Below are positions 16,641-25,810 of a DNA stretch of 64,000 nucleotides, one piece after another. The notes under the pieces were generated by a model. It worked only from the letters and a program-made list of their open reading frames with translations. It was not told the origin of the DNA and searched no databases. Each line of letters opens with the position of its first letter. Position 1 is the stretch's first letter. The stretch comes from Erythrobacter sp. (GTDB taxonomy: Bacteria; Pseudomonadota; Alphaproteobacteria; Sphingomonadales; Sphingomonadaceae). The translations under genes and the position numbers were made by a program. The stretch is from contig CP073261.1 in NCBI GenBank assembly GCA_019739335.1, positions 2,160,001 through 2,224,000 of the forward strand. Reading direction: 5' to 3'.

Positions 16641-17161
16641 GAATCGATTACCCTTCGCAGGCCCGGATGGGCAGGGAACTGGCGCGGCTGACCCTGCGGC
16701 GAGGTGAGCGTGAACACCTGTCCCTGCACCCCCATTGCCTGGATGATCGGCAGACCCTGCTCCACCGTGGCGACCAGTTCCGGGATCTGCCCATCGGTGG
16801 GCTGCATGTCGATCCGCGCCGCTTCACCACCCGCATCGAGCCGCCAGGCTTCTCCAGTGGTCGCCCCGGAAGCGAGGAAAAGTTGCAGAGAGCGGGTGGA
16901 AGGCGAACAGGCAAGCGAGAGCAACGGCTCGGTGCCCGGTTCGCCAAACATTGCGCGGGCACCGTTGGCGTCTTCGGTTACGATCCATTCGCCCGATTCA
17001 AGTGCAGAGCCGTCGGGCGCAGCGGTGGCGACCGCAGCAGGGGTCAGAACGGGCACCGGTTGGGCGACTTCTTCAGTCGTTGGCGCAGCCTCTTCGCTGG
17101 AATTGCAGGCCGCAAGGAGCAAAGCCGGGAGAGCGACAAACAAGAGTAGACCTTTTTGCAT
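16631..17161 (-). CDS. Lipoprotein of unknown function (copy 2)
   Basis: Predicted 176-residue lipoprotein with lipobox LLAAC and a short acidic linker. The domain shares GEW--D-GA-A-FGEPGTEPLLSLACSPSTRSLQL with the downstream copy and ends in RRVIDSCS, so it is a tandem paralogue with little repeat-driven change. I chose ATG at 17161, since the signal peptide begins there; an upstream start at 17200 would place a poor sequence before it. It is the first gene of a two-gene unit and is divergent from TlyA. Function unknown; an envelope role is likely. Confidence 0.65.
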   Translation of the reverse strand: MQKGLLLFVALPALLLAACNSSEEAAPTTEEVAQPVPVLTPAAVATAAPDGSALESGEWIVTEDANGARAMFGEPGTEPLLSLACSPSTRSLQLFLASGATTGEAWRLDAGGEAARIDMQPTDGQIPELVATVEQGLPIIQAMGVQGQVFTLTSPQGQPRQFPAHPGLRRVIDSCS

Positions 17162-17252
17162 GGCAATCGAACCCTTCGAAATCACCGGAAAAACCCGCAA
17201 TCATGGCAAGAACCACTGGCCCTGCCGATTGTGCCCCCCTATCGCTGCGCGC

Positions 17253-18014
17253 ATGGCCGAGCGCAAGAGTTCACGCACCCGGATCGACCAGTTGCTCGTC
17301 GAGCGCGGTGAGGCGGAAAGCCGCACCCGTGCGCAGGCGCTGGTGATGGCGGGACTGGTCTACGCCGGGCCTCCCGGAAAGCTCGAAAAGATGGGCAAGT
17401 CCGGGCAGCAAGTGGCTGAAGACTGGGCAATCGAAGTGCGCGGGCGCGATCATCCATGGGTCGGGCGCGGCGGAATGAAGCTCGATCATGCGATCCGCGA
17501 GTTTGGGCTTGATTCCACCGGCGCGGTGGCGATGGATATCGGCAGTTCGACCGGTGGCTTCACGCAAGTCCTGCTGCATCACGGCGCGGCGCACGTTTTC
17601 GCGGTGGATGTCGGCACCAACCAGCTCGCCTGGCAATTGCGGCAAGACCCGCGCGTGACGGTGCTCGAACAGACCAATGCCCGCGCACTGACGCCGCAAA
17701 TTATCACCCAGCCGTGCGACTGGGTGGTCTGCGATGCCAGCTTTATCGGGCTGGCCAAGGTGCTTGAAGTGCCGCTGCAACTTGCCGCTCCCACGGCGCG
17801 GGTAGTGGCGCTGATCAAGCCGCAATTCGAAGTCGCCAAGGGAGAAGTCGGCAAGGGCGGGATCGTCCGCGATCCGGCGCTGCACCAGCGCGTGTGCAAT
17901 GAAGTGACCGACTGGCTGGTCGCGAGCGGCTGGCGCATCGAAGGACTGATCGAAAGCCCGATCACCGGGACCGAGGGCAATGTCGAATTCCTGGTCCATG
18001 CGGTGCGCGGCTAA
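17253..18014 (+). CDS. tlyA: TlyA-family rRNA 2'-O-methyltransferase
   Basis: Predicted 253-residue enzyme. The N-terminal S4 RNA-binding domain (RIDQLLVERGEAESRTRAQALVMAGLVY) precedes an FtsJ-like methyltransferase domain with WVGRGGMKLDHAI, AMDIGSSTGGFTQVLLHHGA (SAM-binding), VCDASFIGL and ALIKPQFE. TlyA methylates 2'-hydroxyls of rRNA cytidines, which in mycobacteria controls capreomycin sensitivity; the haemolysin label is historical. The start at 17253 places the S4 domain at the N terminus. It is divergent from the lipoprotein pair and is followed by tspO on the same strand. Confidence 0.9.
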   Translation: MAERKSSRTRIDQLLVERGEAESRTRAQALVMAGLVYAGPPGKLEKMGKSGQQVAEDWAIEVRGRDHPWVGRGGMKLDHAIREFGLDSTGAVAMDIGSSTGGFTQVLLHHGAAHVFAVDVGTNQLAWQLRQDPRVTVLEQTNARALTPQIITQPCDWVVCDASFIGLAKVLEVPLQLAAPTARVVALIKPQFEVAKGEVGKGGIVRDPALHQRVCNEVTDWLVASGWRIEGLIESPITGTEGNVEFLVHAVRG

Positions 18015-18120
18015 TGACGGGCGAAGCAGCACCGCCCCGCAACCGGACAGGCTGCGCGGCCATGCTTGCCCTTACCCTGCGTGATGGCCAAGACTGTGCC
18101 GGACCCGAATCGGAGATTGC

Positions 18121-18672
18121 ATGAATCGCCTCGCCTCGCCCGGACAATTGCGCGCCAGCCTGATCCGCTGGGCCTTGTTCATCGTTCCCGCCGTGATGCT
18201 GCTCGGCTTCCTCGCCGGGCAACTGGGCGGCACGGCGGACAGCGTGTGGTTCCAGTCGCTCGACAAGCCCGCCACTTTCCCGCCGCCTGCGACGTTCGGC
18301 ATCGTCTGGACGATCCTTTACGCGATGATGGGCTTTGCCTTTGCGCTGGTCTGTGCGGCTTGGGGATCGAAGCTGCGGCGCTGGGCGATCATTGCCTTTC
18401 TGGTCCACTTCGCGATCAACCTGTGCTGGTCACCCAGCTTCTTCGGGCAGCAGGACATTACGCTGGCCCTCTATGTGATCATTGCGCTGGACGCTGCAGC
18501 CATCATCACCACCGTGCTTTTCTTCCAGGTACGCAAATGGGCCGGAATCCTGATGTTGCCCTACATCGCCTGGATCCTGTTCGCGACGCTGCTCAACTGG
18601 CAGTTCCTCCAGCTCAATCCCGATCCGGTGGAGATTGAGGGCGAAGGTGCAGTGCAATCGTACGAGTTTTGA
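18121..18672 (+). CDS. tspO: TspO/MBR family tryptophan-rich membrane protein
   Basis: Predicted 183-residue protein with five membrane helices. KPATFPPPATFGIVWTILYAMMGFA and INLCWSPSFF match the TspO signature, with the Pro-rich and Trp-rich regions that bind porphyrins and cholesterol. In Rhodobacter TspO exports or senses tetrapyrrole intermediates and dampens photosynthesis-gene expression under oxygen. A BciA-like reductase and a BLUF protein in the same window make a tetrapyrrole-related role plausible. The next gene, ubiK-like, begins 35 bases later, and recO and leuB follow closely, so these may form an operon. Confidence 0.92.
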   Translation: MNRLASPGQLRASLIRWALFIVPAVMLLGFLAGQLGGTADSVWFQSLDKPATFPPPATFGIVWTILYAMMGFAFALVCAAWGSKLRRWAIIAFLVHFAINLCWSPSFFGQQDITLALYVIIALDAAAIITTVLFFQVRKWAGILMLPYIAWILFATLLNWQFLQLNPDPVEIEGEGAVQSYEF

Positions 18673-18707
18673 TTGACGGAGGGGGCGCACGTTCCCAGAT
18701 AGAGACC

Positions 18708-18959
18708 ATGCAAAGCGAAAACCCGATCATCGCCGATTTCGTCAAGATCGCCAATTCCGCTGCCGGTACGCTGGCGGGGATGGGGCGCGAAGCGCGGGAC
18801 AATGCCCGCAGCCGGATGCGCGAAGCGATGGGCGGGCTCGATTTCGTCAGCCGCGAGGAGTTTGACGCGGTGAAGGACATGGCCAGCATGGCGCGCGAGA
18901 AGGTGGACATTCTCGAATCGAAGCTTGCCGTGCTGGAGGCGAAACTGGCCGACAAGTAG
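18708..18959 (+). CDS. UbiK-like accessory factor (YqiC/BMFP family)
   Basis: Predicted 83-residue small protein. An amphipathic N-terminal helix (NPIIADFVKIANSAAGTLAGM) is followed by a coiled coil (SREEFDAVKDMASMAREKVDILESKLAVLEAKL), the layout of YqiC/UbiK. In gammaproteobacteria UbiK trimers bind membranes and assist the ubiquinone biosynthesis complex; in this group membership is by architecture. I use the ATG at 18708, since the longer frame from 18669 overlaps tspO. The spacing to recO is 25 bases. Confidence 0.8.
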   Translation: MQSENPIIADFVKIANSAAGTLAGMGREARDNARSRMREAMGGLDFVSREEFDAVKDMASMAREKVDILESKLAVLEAKLADK

Positions 18960-18984
18960 GCTTCGCTTGCGCTAGGACGGCGAG

Positions 18985-19584
18985 ATGCACGTCCGCGCTC
19001 CTGCAATTCTTGTTGCTGCCCGCCAGCACGGCGAAACCGCCGTCATCGCGCGGCTCCTGACCGAGGACTATGGGCTGGTTGCGGGCTATGTCGCGGGCGG
19101 GCGCGGGCGGAATTTGCGACCGGTGGTGATTCCCGGCAATGCGGTGGACCTGCAATTGTCCGCCCGCTCCGAAAGCCAGCTGCCCTTCGCCAAGGTCGAA
19201 CTGGTTGCTAGTCGCGGGCCGTGGCTGGGCGAGCCGCTGGCCGCTGCCGCCATCGGTTGGGTGACCGCGCTTACCGCCACCGCGCTGCCTGAACGCCAGC
19301 CCTATCCCTCGCTTTACCAGGCATTGGGCGGCGCGCTCGATGCGATCTGCCAGGCCCCTTCCGCGCGCGGCTGGGCGGAAGCGCTGGTGGGCTATGAAGT
19401 GCTGTTGCTGCGCGAACTGGGTTATGGCGGCGCGGACTCGCGGCCCGAAGGCGGACTGGTGCAGGTGCTCGAAGCGATGGACGCGCTGGCGGGTCCGCTC
19501 GATCACTACCTGCTTGCCGACCGGCGCGGAGACGTTATGGCCGCGCGCCAACGCCTGAGGGAATTGCTGGGACGGATCGCCTGA
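18985..19584 (+). CDS. recO: DNA repair protein RecO
   Basis: Predicted 199-residue mediator that loads RecA on SSB-coated single strands with RecR. The OB-fold N terminus ([35 protein letters not shown]) is clear and the helical C-terminal half with [12 protein letters not shown] and [23 protein letters not shown] is conserved. It is shorter than E. coli RecO (about 240), as in several sphingomonads. No zinc-binding cysteines are present. The leuB start is one base after its stop, so they share a transcript. Confidence 0.88.
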   Translation: MHVRAPAILVAARQHGETAVIARLLTEDYGLVAGYVAGGRGRNLRPVVIPGNAVDLQLSARSESQLPFAKVELVASRGPWLGEPLAAAAIGWVTALTATALPERQPYPSLYQALGGALDAICQAPSARGWAEALVGYEVLLLRELGYGGADSRPEGGLVQVLEAMDALAGPLDHYLLADRRGDVMAARQRLRELLGRIA

Positions 19585-19585
19585 C

Positions 19586-20644
19586 ATGAAAATCGCATTA
19601 CTGCCCGGAGACGGGATCGGCCCCGAAATCATGGCGGAGGCGCGACGCGTGCTGGCGGCGCTTGAACTGCCGGGACTGGTACTGTTCGAAGGCGATGTCG
19701 GCGGCATTGCCTATCGCCGCCACGGGCACCCGTTGCCGCCGGAAACGCTGGAGATGGCGCGGGCCGCCGATGCCGTATTGTTCGGCGCGGTGGGCGATCC
19801 GGGCTGTGACGGGCTCGAACGACACCTGCGGCCGGAGCAGGCGATCCTCGGCCTGCGCAGCGCATTGAACCTGTTCGCCAACCTGCGCCCGGCGAAGATG
19901 TTCTCCGGGCTGGAGAGCATGTCGGCGCTGAAGCCCGAAATTGCCGGCATGATCGACCTGCTGATTGTGCGCGAACTGAACGGTGATGTCTATTTCGGCG
20001 AGAAAGCCTGCCGCGTGCTCGATGACGGGCGGCGGCAGGGCTACGATTTCATGTCCTATGCCGAGGACGAAGTGCGCCGCATCGCCCATGTCGCTTTCCG
20101 TGCGGCGCAGGGCCGCAAGCGGTTGTTATGCAGCGTGGACAAGGCAAATGTCCTCGAAACCAGCCAGTTGTGGCGCGATGTTGTGATCGAGACGCATGCG
20201 GAATACCCCGATGTGACGCTCACCCATATGTATGTGGACAATGCGGCGATGCAGCTGGTGCGCGATCCGGGCCAGTTCGACGTGGTGGTGACGGGCAACC
20301 TGTTCGGCGATATCCTCTCCGATCAGGCAAGCATGTGCGTCGGCTCGATCGGACTGCTCGCCAGTGCCGCGCTTGGAGAGCGGCAGACCGCATACGGCAC
20401 TTTCGGTCTCTACGAACCGATCCACGGGTCCGCGCCGGACATAGCCGGGAAGGGTATTGCCAATCCGATGGCGATGATTCTCTCGCTGGCGATGCTGCTG
20501 CGATACTCGCTGGGGCGCGAGGCCGAGGCAGTGCGGATCGAGACGGCGGTTTCGGCGGCGCTGGCGGACAAGGTCCTGGGCGCCGATCTTGGGGGGGATG
20601 CGGGGACGGCCGAGATCGGCGATGCGGTGCTCGAAAGGCTCTAG
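19586..20644 (+). CDS. leuB: 3-Isopropylmalate dehydrogenase
   Basis: Predicted 352-residue NAD+-dependent decarboxylating dehydrogenase of leucine synthesis. [80 protein letters not shown] and [23 protein letters not shown] are all present, including the NAD specificity loop, so it is LeuB rather than isocitrate dehydrogenase. It starts one base after recO. No leuA, leuC or leuD is nearby; ilvE lies about 4 kb away on the other strand. Confidence 0.93.
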   Translation: MKIALLPGDGIGPEIMAEARRVLAALELPGLVLFEGDVGGIAYRRHGHPLPPETLEMARAADAVLFGAVGDPGCDGLERHLRPEQAILGLRSALNLFANLRPAKMFSGLESMSALKPEIAGMIDLLIVRELNGDVYFGEKACRVLDDGRRQGYDFMSYAEDEVRRIAHVAFRAAQGRKRLLCSVDKANVLETSQLWRDVVIETHAEYPDVTLTHMYVDNAAMQLVRDPGQFDVVVTGNLFGDILSDQASMCVGSIGLLASAALGERQTAYGTFGLYEPIHGSAPDIAGKGIANPMAMILSLAMLLRYSLGREAEAVRIETAVSAALADKVLGADLGGDAGTAEIGDAVLERL

Positions 20645-20694
20645 GTGCCGCACCCAGTAACCTTATGGTTAACATTTCCCCGTAACGCGGCTGC

Positions 20695-21837
20695 ATGGAC
20701 ATGAGCCTTAACCACCTCCACGCCCAGGCCGAAGCCGCCGCCATGCCGCTCGAACTCGCGGTCGTGCTGCCCACGTTGAACGAGCGCGCCAACATCGCGC
20801 CGATGGTCGCGCGGCTGGAAGCAGCACTTGGCCCGACCGGTTGGGAAGCGGTGTTCGTCGATGACAATTCGCACGATGGCACTGCCGAGGAAGCGCGCCG
20901 CATTGGCCGCACCGACAGCCGCATCCGGGTAATCCAGCGCATCGGCCGCCGCGGGCTCGCCAGCGCCGCGATCGAGGGCATGTGCGCTACCGCCGCGCCT
21001 TTCGTGGCGGTGATGGATGCCGATCACCAGCACGATCCGGCGCTGCTGGTCGATATGCTCAAGGCGGTGAAATCGGGCGAGGCGGACCTCGCCTATGCCA
21101 GCCGCTTTGCCGAAGGCGGCAATGCCGATGGCCTCTCCTCCAAGGGCCGCGAGAAGGGCAGCCGCGTTGCCAATGCTCTCGCCCGCAAGCTCACCGGCAC
21201 CGAATTGACCGACGCCATGAGTGGCTTCTTCCTGCTCCGCACCGAGCAGCTGCGTAAGCAAGCTGGCAACCTTTCGGGCATAGGGTTCAAGATCATGCTC
21301 GACATCCTCGCGACCGCCGAGCCGCGCCTGAGAGTGAAGGAATTCCCGTTGAAATTCGCCGAACGCATGGCCGGAGAAAGCAAGCTCGATCACGGAGTGG
21401 TGCTCGATTTCGTTGCGGGCCTCGCCGAACGCTATTTCGGCCGCTGGGTGCCGACGCGGTTCGTGCTGTTCGGGATGGTCGGCGGGCTAGGCGTGTTCGT
21501 CCACATGGCGGTGCTGGCGGCGATCTACTGGCCCGATTCCATCGGCTTCGGCTGGGCGCAGGCCATCGCGACGATGGTGGCGATGACCTTCAACTTCTGG
21601 CTCAACAACCTGCTCACCTATCGCGACAAGAAGCTGGGTGGGGCCGACGGGCTGTTCTGGGGCTGGCTGAAATTCTGCGGCGCCTGCTCGGTTGGCGCCT
21701 TCGCGAACGTGGCAGTGGCGACGGTGCTCAACGATCAGGGCGTGCTCTGGTGGGTGGCCGCGCTGGTGGGCGTGGTGATCGCGAGCGTGTGGAATTACGC
21801 GCTGTCGAGCAAGTTCGTGTGGGGGCGGTTCAGGTAG
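20695..21837 (+). CDS. Polyprenyl-phosphate glycosyltransferase (GT2) with GtrA domain
   Basis: Predicted 380-residue protein. The first 240 residues are a GT-A fold glycosyltransferase of the dolichol-phosphate mannosyltransferase type: VVLPTLNERANI, VFVDDNSHDGT, MDADHQHDP, ASRF and FFLLRTEQ. A GtrA-like four-helix membrane domain follows (RFVLFGMVGGLGVFVHMAVLAAIYW and FNFWLNNLLTY). It likely transfers a sugar to undecaprenyl phosphate on the cytoplasmic side and then assists its flipping. The convergent GT39 transferase downstream uses polyprenyl-linked sugars, so the pair may act in one glycosylation pathway. A short region containing TTATGGTTAACATT lies upstream. Confidence 0.88.
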   Translation: MDMSLNHLHAQAEAAAMPLELAVVLPTLNERANIAPMVARLEAALGPTGWEAVFVDDNSHDGTAEEARRIGRTDSRIRVIQRIGRRGLASAAIEGMCATAAPFVAVMDADHQHDPALLVDMLKAVKSGEADLAYASRFAEGGNADGLSSKGREKGSRVANALARKLTGTELTDAMSGFFLLRTEQLRKQAGNLSGIGFKIMLDILATAEPRLRVKEFPLKFAERMAGESKLDHGVVLDFVAGLAERYFGRWVPTRFVLFGMVGGLGVFVHMAVLAAIYWPDSIGFGWAQAIATMVAMTFNFWLNNLLTYRDKKLGGADGLFWGWLKFCGACSVGAFANVAVATVLNDQGVLWWVAALVGVVIASVWNYALSSKFVWGRFR

Positions 21838-22204
21838 GGTCAGACGCTGGTGTGTTCAGCGTTAGCGCTGTCCTTCCGCAGGGTCGTGGCGCATCGGACA
21901 CTCTTGTTCGCATCACAAACCGTTCGATGAATTGCAGGTCACGTAGCGAATGCCGCATCTCGGTGCGTGCCTCACAATTCTGTAAGCGACCTCCTTCACC
22001 TACTGAACACCGAACCGCGACCACGAAAGGATCGGGTATATCCATTTCAAAATGATGAGCCGGATGCCAATCTTCTGTCCCCGGAAGTTCAGCGGGAGTG
22101 ATCTGCGGACATTCACCTAAATCAAAGAGACTCTCGGCGGTCTGCGAAATAGCTGATGCGGGCAATGCCACAGCAAGCAATAAAAAGAATGCCTGCCTCA
22201 ACAT
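21830..22204 (-). CDS. Small exported protein of unknown function
   Basis: Predicted 124-residue protein with a signal peptide (FFLLLAVALPASAISQ). The mature part has Cys residues at CPQ, VRCSVGEGGRLQNCEARTE and RPCG, and a central VGEGGRLQNCE resembling the TonB C-terminal-like fold that small sphingomonad secreted proteins carry. Start ATG overlaps the GT39 stop (TGATG), so the two genes are translationally coupled. The far end overlaps the GT2 gene by eight bases in convergent orientation. No specific function is known. Confidence 0.6.
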   Translation of the reverse strand: MLRQAFFLLLAVALPASAISQTAESLFDLGECPQITPAELPGTEDWHPAHHFEMDIPDPFVVAVRCSVGEGGRLQNCEARTEMRHSLRDLQFIERFVMRTRVSDAPRPCGRTALTLNTPASDPT

Positions 22205-23478
22205 CACCGCCACCCCGCCGTCCAAGCCCAGGTCAGAAACCCCTGCTCCCCATCCAGCGGCGCGGCGGTCAGGATCGGGAACCAGAACACGAAGAACCCC
22301 AGCGCTCCCAGCACCATCGCCCAGGGCACCAAGCGCTCGCCGCGCTGCCACAGCCGTTCCACCGCCAGCGCCAGCGCGCCCGAAAGGAACATCGCGGGGA
22401 GGAAATAGTGGAAGTAGAATTGCACCGGCTTGGGGGCGATCACCCATAGCGCCATGCTGACCGCATAGAGCAGCACCAGCGCCAGCAGGTCGCGCCGCTT
22501 CTCGCGCCAGCCCGCCCAGCCGCACCAGCCGAGCGCGATCAGGCCGAACCACATGGTCACCGGATTGCCGATCAGCATCACCCCGCGCTGCGCCCCGTCG
22601 ATGGGTTCGTAGAGATACCAGATCACCCGGCTGTTGCCGATCCACTGCCACCACACACTCTGGTACGGATGCGGTTCGGGCACCTGCGTTTGCAGCGCCA
22701 GCATCTGGCGGTGCAGGTCGATCAGCCCGGTGGGATCGCCCGATGGCACCGTCCAGAACAGGAATGGCCAGAAGGTCAGCGCATAGACCGCCAAGGGCAG
22801 CAGCCCCAGCCACAGCCCTGCTTCCCACAGCGGAATCCCCGCCACAGGCCAGCCGCGCGCCGACATCAGGAACCGCCGTCGCCCCGCCGCCAGCCTGCCA
22901 AAGAAGAACGCCAGCCCCGGCAGCACCGCGACGGGAATGGCGTTCCACTTGCTCGCCATAGCGCAGCCGAGCGCCACCCCGCAGACGATCAGCCGCCAGC
23001 GCCCGGTCTCGTTCTCGCGCACCGCGCCGGCAAACATCCACAGCGCCACCATCAGGAAGGCGACCATGAACACATCGAGCATGGCGATGCGGGCGTGGAC
23101 GAACAGCAGGAAATTGGTCGCGACGAACAGCCCGGTCAGCAGGCTGGCCGCGCGGGTCTGGCTGGAAAACCACGCCGCGCGCATCGCCGCGAACAGCGCC
23201 AGCGTGCCGAACAGCACGCTCGGTAGCCGCCAGCCGGTGGCATTGTCGCCGAACAACACTATGCCCAGCGCGATCAGCTGCTTGGCCAGTGGCGGGTGTT
23301 CCACATTGGTGGCAAAGGTCAGATCGAGCACCGCATTGGCGGCGGGCAGGTAATGCACTTCGTCGAAATAGGGCGCGGTCGGAATGCCGATCCGCACCAG
23401 CGCCAATGCGCCAAACGCCAGCGCGATCAGGCCGTTCCAGACAAGCGGATCGCGGGGATGGGTCGGCGCATCGCTCAT
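22204..23478 (-). CDS. GT39-type membrane glycosyltransferase (PMT family)
   Basis: Predicted 424-residue integral membrane protein with about ten helices. The first periplasmic loop carries PYFDEVHYLPAA, with the Asp-Glu pair of the PMT catalytic site, and EHPPLAKQLIALG, the family hallmark. VWWQWIGNSRVIWYLYEP and FYFHYFLPAMFLSGALALA also fit bacterial PMT. These enzymes move mannose from polyprenyl phosphate to exported proteins. Its downstream partner encodes a small exported protein, and the convergent GT2-GtrA gene could supply the lipid-linked sugar. Whether the target is protein or glycan is not known. Confidence 0.87.
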   Translation of the reverse strand: MSDAPTHPRDPLVWNGLIALAFGALALVRIGIPTAPYFDEVHYLPAANAVLDLTFATNVEHPPLAKQLIALGIVLFGDNATGWRLPSVLFGTLALFAAMRAAWFSSQTRAASLLTGLFVATNFLLFVHARIAMLDVFMVAFLMVALWMFAGAVRENETGRWRLIVCGVALGCAMASKWNAIPVAVLPGLAFFFGRLAAGRRRFLMSARGWPVAGIPLWEAGLWLGLLPLAVYALTFWPFLFWTVPSGDPTGLIDLHRQMLALQTQVPEPHPYQSVWWQWIGNSRVIWYLYEPIDGAQRGVMLIGNPVTMWFGLIALGWCGWAGWREKRRDLLALVLLYAVSMALWVIAPKPVQFYFHYFLPAMFLSGALALAVERLWQRGERLVPWAMVLGALGFFVFWFPILTAAPLDGEQGFLTWAWTAGWR

Positions 23479-23567
23479 GCCGGGTCAGCGATAGGCAAGC
23501 GCAATGACGAGCGCAATGGCAAGGGCAATTGGCAAACGCCCCTCGCCCCCCTAAACCGCCAGCCGAT

Positions 23568-24776
23568 ATGAAAAAGACCACCGGAACCGATCCCGCGATT
23601 ACCGCCAAATGGCGCCCCGCAACGCAGGCCGTGCGCGCGGGTACCATGCGCAGCGAACACGGCGAGACGAGCGAGGCGCTCTATCTCACCAGCGGCTTCT
23701 CCTACGATTCGGCGGAGGAAGTCGCCGCGCGGTTCGCGGGCGAGGCGAGCGGGATGCAGTACTCCCGATTCAAGAACCCGACGGTCGAAATGCTCCAGCA
23801 GCGCATCGCCGCGATGGAAGGGGCCGAGGCGTGCCTGGTGCAGGCAAGCGGGATGGCGGCGATGACCTCCTCCTTGCTGTGCATGCTCAGCGCGGGCGAT
23901 CACGTGGTGGCGGGCCGCGCGGCCTTTGGATCATGCCGCTGGATTCTCGACAACGTGCTCAATCGCTTTGGCATCACCCACACCGCCATCGACGGGACCG
24001 ACAATGCCGCGTGGGAAGCTGCGGTGCAGCCGAACACCAGGGCGTTCTTTTTCGAAACCCCTGCCAATCCCACGATGGACCTGGTCGATCTGGAATTTGT
24101 CTGCAGCCTCGCCCGGTCAAGGGGCATCACCAGCGTGGTGGACAATGCCTTCGCCACCCCGGTGCTCCAGCGCCCGCTCGATTACGGCGCGGACGTTGTC
24201 GCCTATTCGGCCACCAAGCTGATGGACGGGCAGGGGCGGGTGATGGCAGGCGCGGTCTGCGCCAGCCGCGAGTGGATCGACGAGAAGCTCAGCCCGTTCC
24301 AGCGCAACACCGGCCCGATCTGCGCGCCGTTCAACGCCTGGGTGGTGCTGAAAGGATTGGAAACGCTGCCGCTGCGGGCGCAGGCGCAGAGTGCCAGTGC
24401 GCTACAGGTGGCGCAGTTCCTTGAGGATCGCGGGCTGCGGGTGCTTCACCCCGGCTTGCCGAGCCATCCGCAGCATGACCTGTGCCAGCGGCAGATGGTC
24501 GCCGCCGGACCGATCTTCGCGCTGTTCGCGCCGCAAGGGCAGGAACAGGCGATGGCGCTGTGCAATGCGCTGGAGCTGATCGACATCTCCAATAACATCG
24601 GCGACGCCAAATCGCTGATGTGCCATCCCGCGAGCACGACGCATTACAACATGGGCGCCGAAGGCCGCGCCTTGGCAGGGATCGAAGACGGGATGCTGCG
24701 ACTGAACGTGGGACTGGAGGATGTGGCCGACCTGATCGAGGATCTGGATCAGGCACTGGGACGCGTGGGATTGTAG
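23568..24776 (+). CDS. metZ: O-succinylhomoserine sulfhydrylase
   Basis: Predicted 402-residue PLP enzyme of the Cys/Met metabolism class. It shows ALYLTSGFSYDSAEEVAARF, YSRFKNPTVEMLQQRIAAMEGAEA, TPANPTMD, VVDNAFATPVLQRPLDYGADVVAYSATKLMDGQGR with the PLP lysine, and STTHYNM. Asp/Arg choices and MDGQGR favour MetZ over cystathionine gamma-synthase. It makes homocysteine from O-succinylhomoserine and sulfide. The start at 23568 is preferred over an upstream in-frame codon at 23529. It is divergent from the GT39 gene and convergent with the deacetylase. Confidence 0.92.
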   Translation: MKKTTGTDPAITAKWRPATQAVRAGTMRSEHGETSEALYLTSGFSYDSAEEVAARFAGEASGMQYSRFKNPTVEMLQQRIAAMEGAEACLVQASGMAAMTSSLLCMLSAGDHVVAGRAAFGSCRWILDNVLNRFGITHTAIDGTDNAAWEAAVQPNTRAFFFETPANPTMDLVDLEFVCSLARSRGITSVVDNAFATPVLQRPLDYGADVVAYSATKLMDGQGRVMAGAVCASREWIDEKLSPFQRNTGPICAPFNAWVVLKGLETLPLRAQAQSASALQVAQFLEDRGLRVLHPGLPSHPQHDLCQRQMVAAGPIFALFAPQGQEQAMALCNALELIDISNNIGDAKSLMCHPASTTHYNMGAEGRALAGIEDGMLRLNVGLEDVADLIEDLDQALGRVGL

Positions 24777-24782
24777 AGTCCC

Positions 24783-25775
24783 TTACCGCTCCACCGCGTT
24801 CATGACGTCCTTGACGCTTGACGGCTTGACCCCGCGCTGTTCGAGGTAACGGAACACGCGCCGCCACCAGTCATACAGGCTGTCGAGATCCTGTTCGCTA
24901 CGGACATAGGGCGTGTCGCCGGGGCGTAGCGAAGGGCTGTGGAACGAGAACACCAGCAGTGGCACCCCATCGTCGAGCGCCATGTCGATCCCGCGAATGG
25001 CTTCCTCGACACTCACGCCCTCGGGCGTCAGCGGCACGCGTTCGAGGATGCCGAGCCGCGCCAAAATCCCGCGCAGTGAGGGAGCGCGCCAAAGCCGTGG
25101 GTAAATGTAATCGCCCTGCTTCCGCAGCATTCCCCAGAACGCAGTGGTCAGCGGCAGTTCCAATAGCGTCCGTTCGTCGTCAACCCAGTACGGATGGACG
25201 GGGTGCCGACGAAAATCCGGGCCGCCCGCTGCCGAGTAATCGAATTTGGCCCGCACCGAGGTGTCTACGGCAATGCCGTTTTCCACCAGCAGTTCGGCGG
25301 TATTCGACCCGACCCCGTAGCGACCGGCGCGATAGATTAGCGGGGCGATGCCGAAGTTTGCCTCGATAGCGTTGCGCAGCCGCGAAAGCTTGGCTCTCTC
25401 GAGGGTGTGCGGCAGATTTCCGGCGAAGGAATTGGCCTGCGTCACTTCTTCATCGAACGGAGGGTTTACCCACGGGTGCAACTGCACACCGATTTCGGCG
25501 CGACCATCGGCCAGCGGATCGCCCAGGATTTCCGCCGCCATCGGCGCATTCGCGATGGGCCAGTCGACCAGATAGATCGGCACGACTTTCTCGTGCTCGC
25601 AGAATTCCTGGAACTTGGAGAGCCTCCCGACATGCTCGATGCCGTGGGTATCGCGGGTGAGCGGCTTGTCCCAGTCGAACTCCTCTTCGGTATCGACGGT
25701 CAGGAGAAAACGCGGAATCCGGTCCCGGAATCGGGCGCGACTGATCGCCAGCGGCGGATCGAGCAGACTCCGCAT
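24783..25775 (-). CDS. Polysaccharide deacetylase family protein
   Basis: Predicted 330-residue NodB-like protein. FLLTVDTEEEFDW carries the metal-binding Asp-Thr-Glu pattern, QLHPW an His-containing metal motif, and YRAGRYGVGSNTAELL the third motif; LLVFSFHSPSLRPGDTPY is the fourth. No signal peptide is visible. It resembles WalW-type deacetylase proteins found with exopolysaccharide genes. ATG at 25775 is chosen over an upstream TTG at 25781. It starts 35 bases after the histidine-kinase stop, on the same strand, so they form one operon, suggesting envelope sensing linked to polysaccharide modification. Confidence 0.82.
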   Translation of the reverse strand: MRSLLDPPLAISRARFRDRIPRFLLTVDTEEEFDWDKPLTRDTHGIEHVGRLSKFQEFCEHEKVVPIYLVDWPIANAPMAAEILGDPLADGRAEIGVQLHPWVNPPFDEEVTQANSFAGNLPHTLERAKLSRLRNAIEANFGIAPLIYRAGRYGVGSNTAELLVENGIAVDTSVRAKFDYSAAGGPDFRRHPVHPYWVDDERTLLELPLTTAFWGMLRKQGDYIYPRLWRAPSLRGILARLGILERVPLTPEGVSVEEAIRGIDMALDDGVPLLVFSFHSPSLRPGDTPYVRSEQDLDSLYDWWRRVFRYLEQRGVKPSSVKDVMNAVER

Positions 25776-25810
25776 CGCCAAAACACTTCTCCAAAATCGA
25801 TGGCGGACAA

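Noticed and set aside
14826..16691. Plus-strand 621-codon frame opposite ilvE and the lipoprotein gene
   Set aside because: It spans two real genes and a leader region, without homology.
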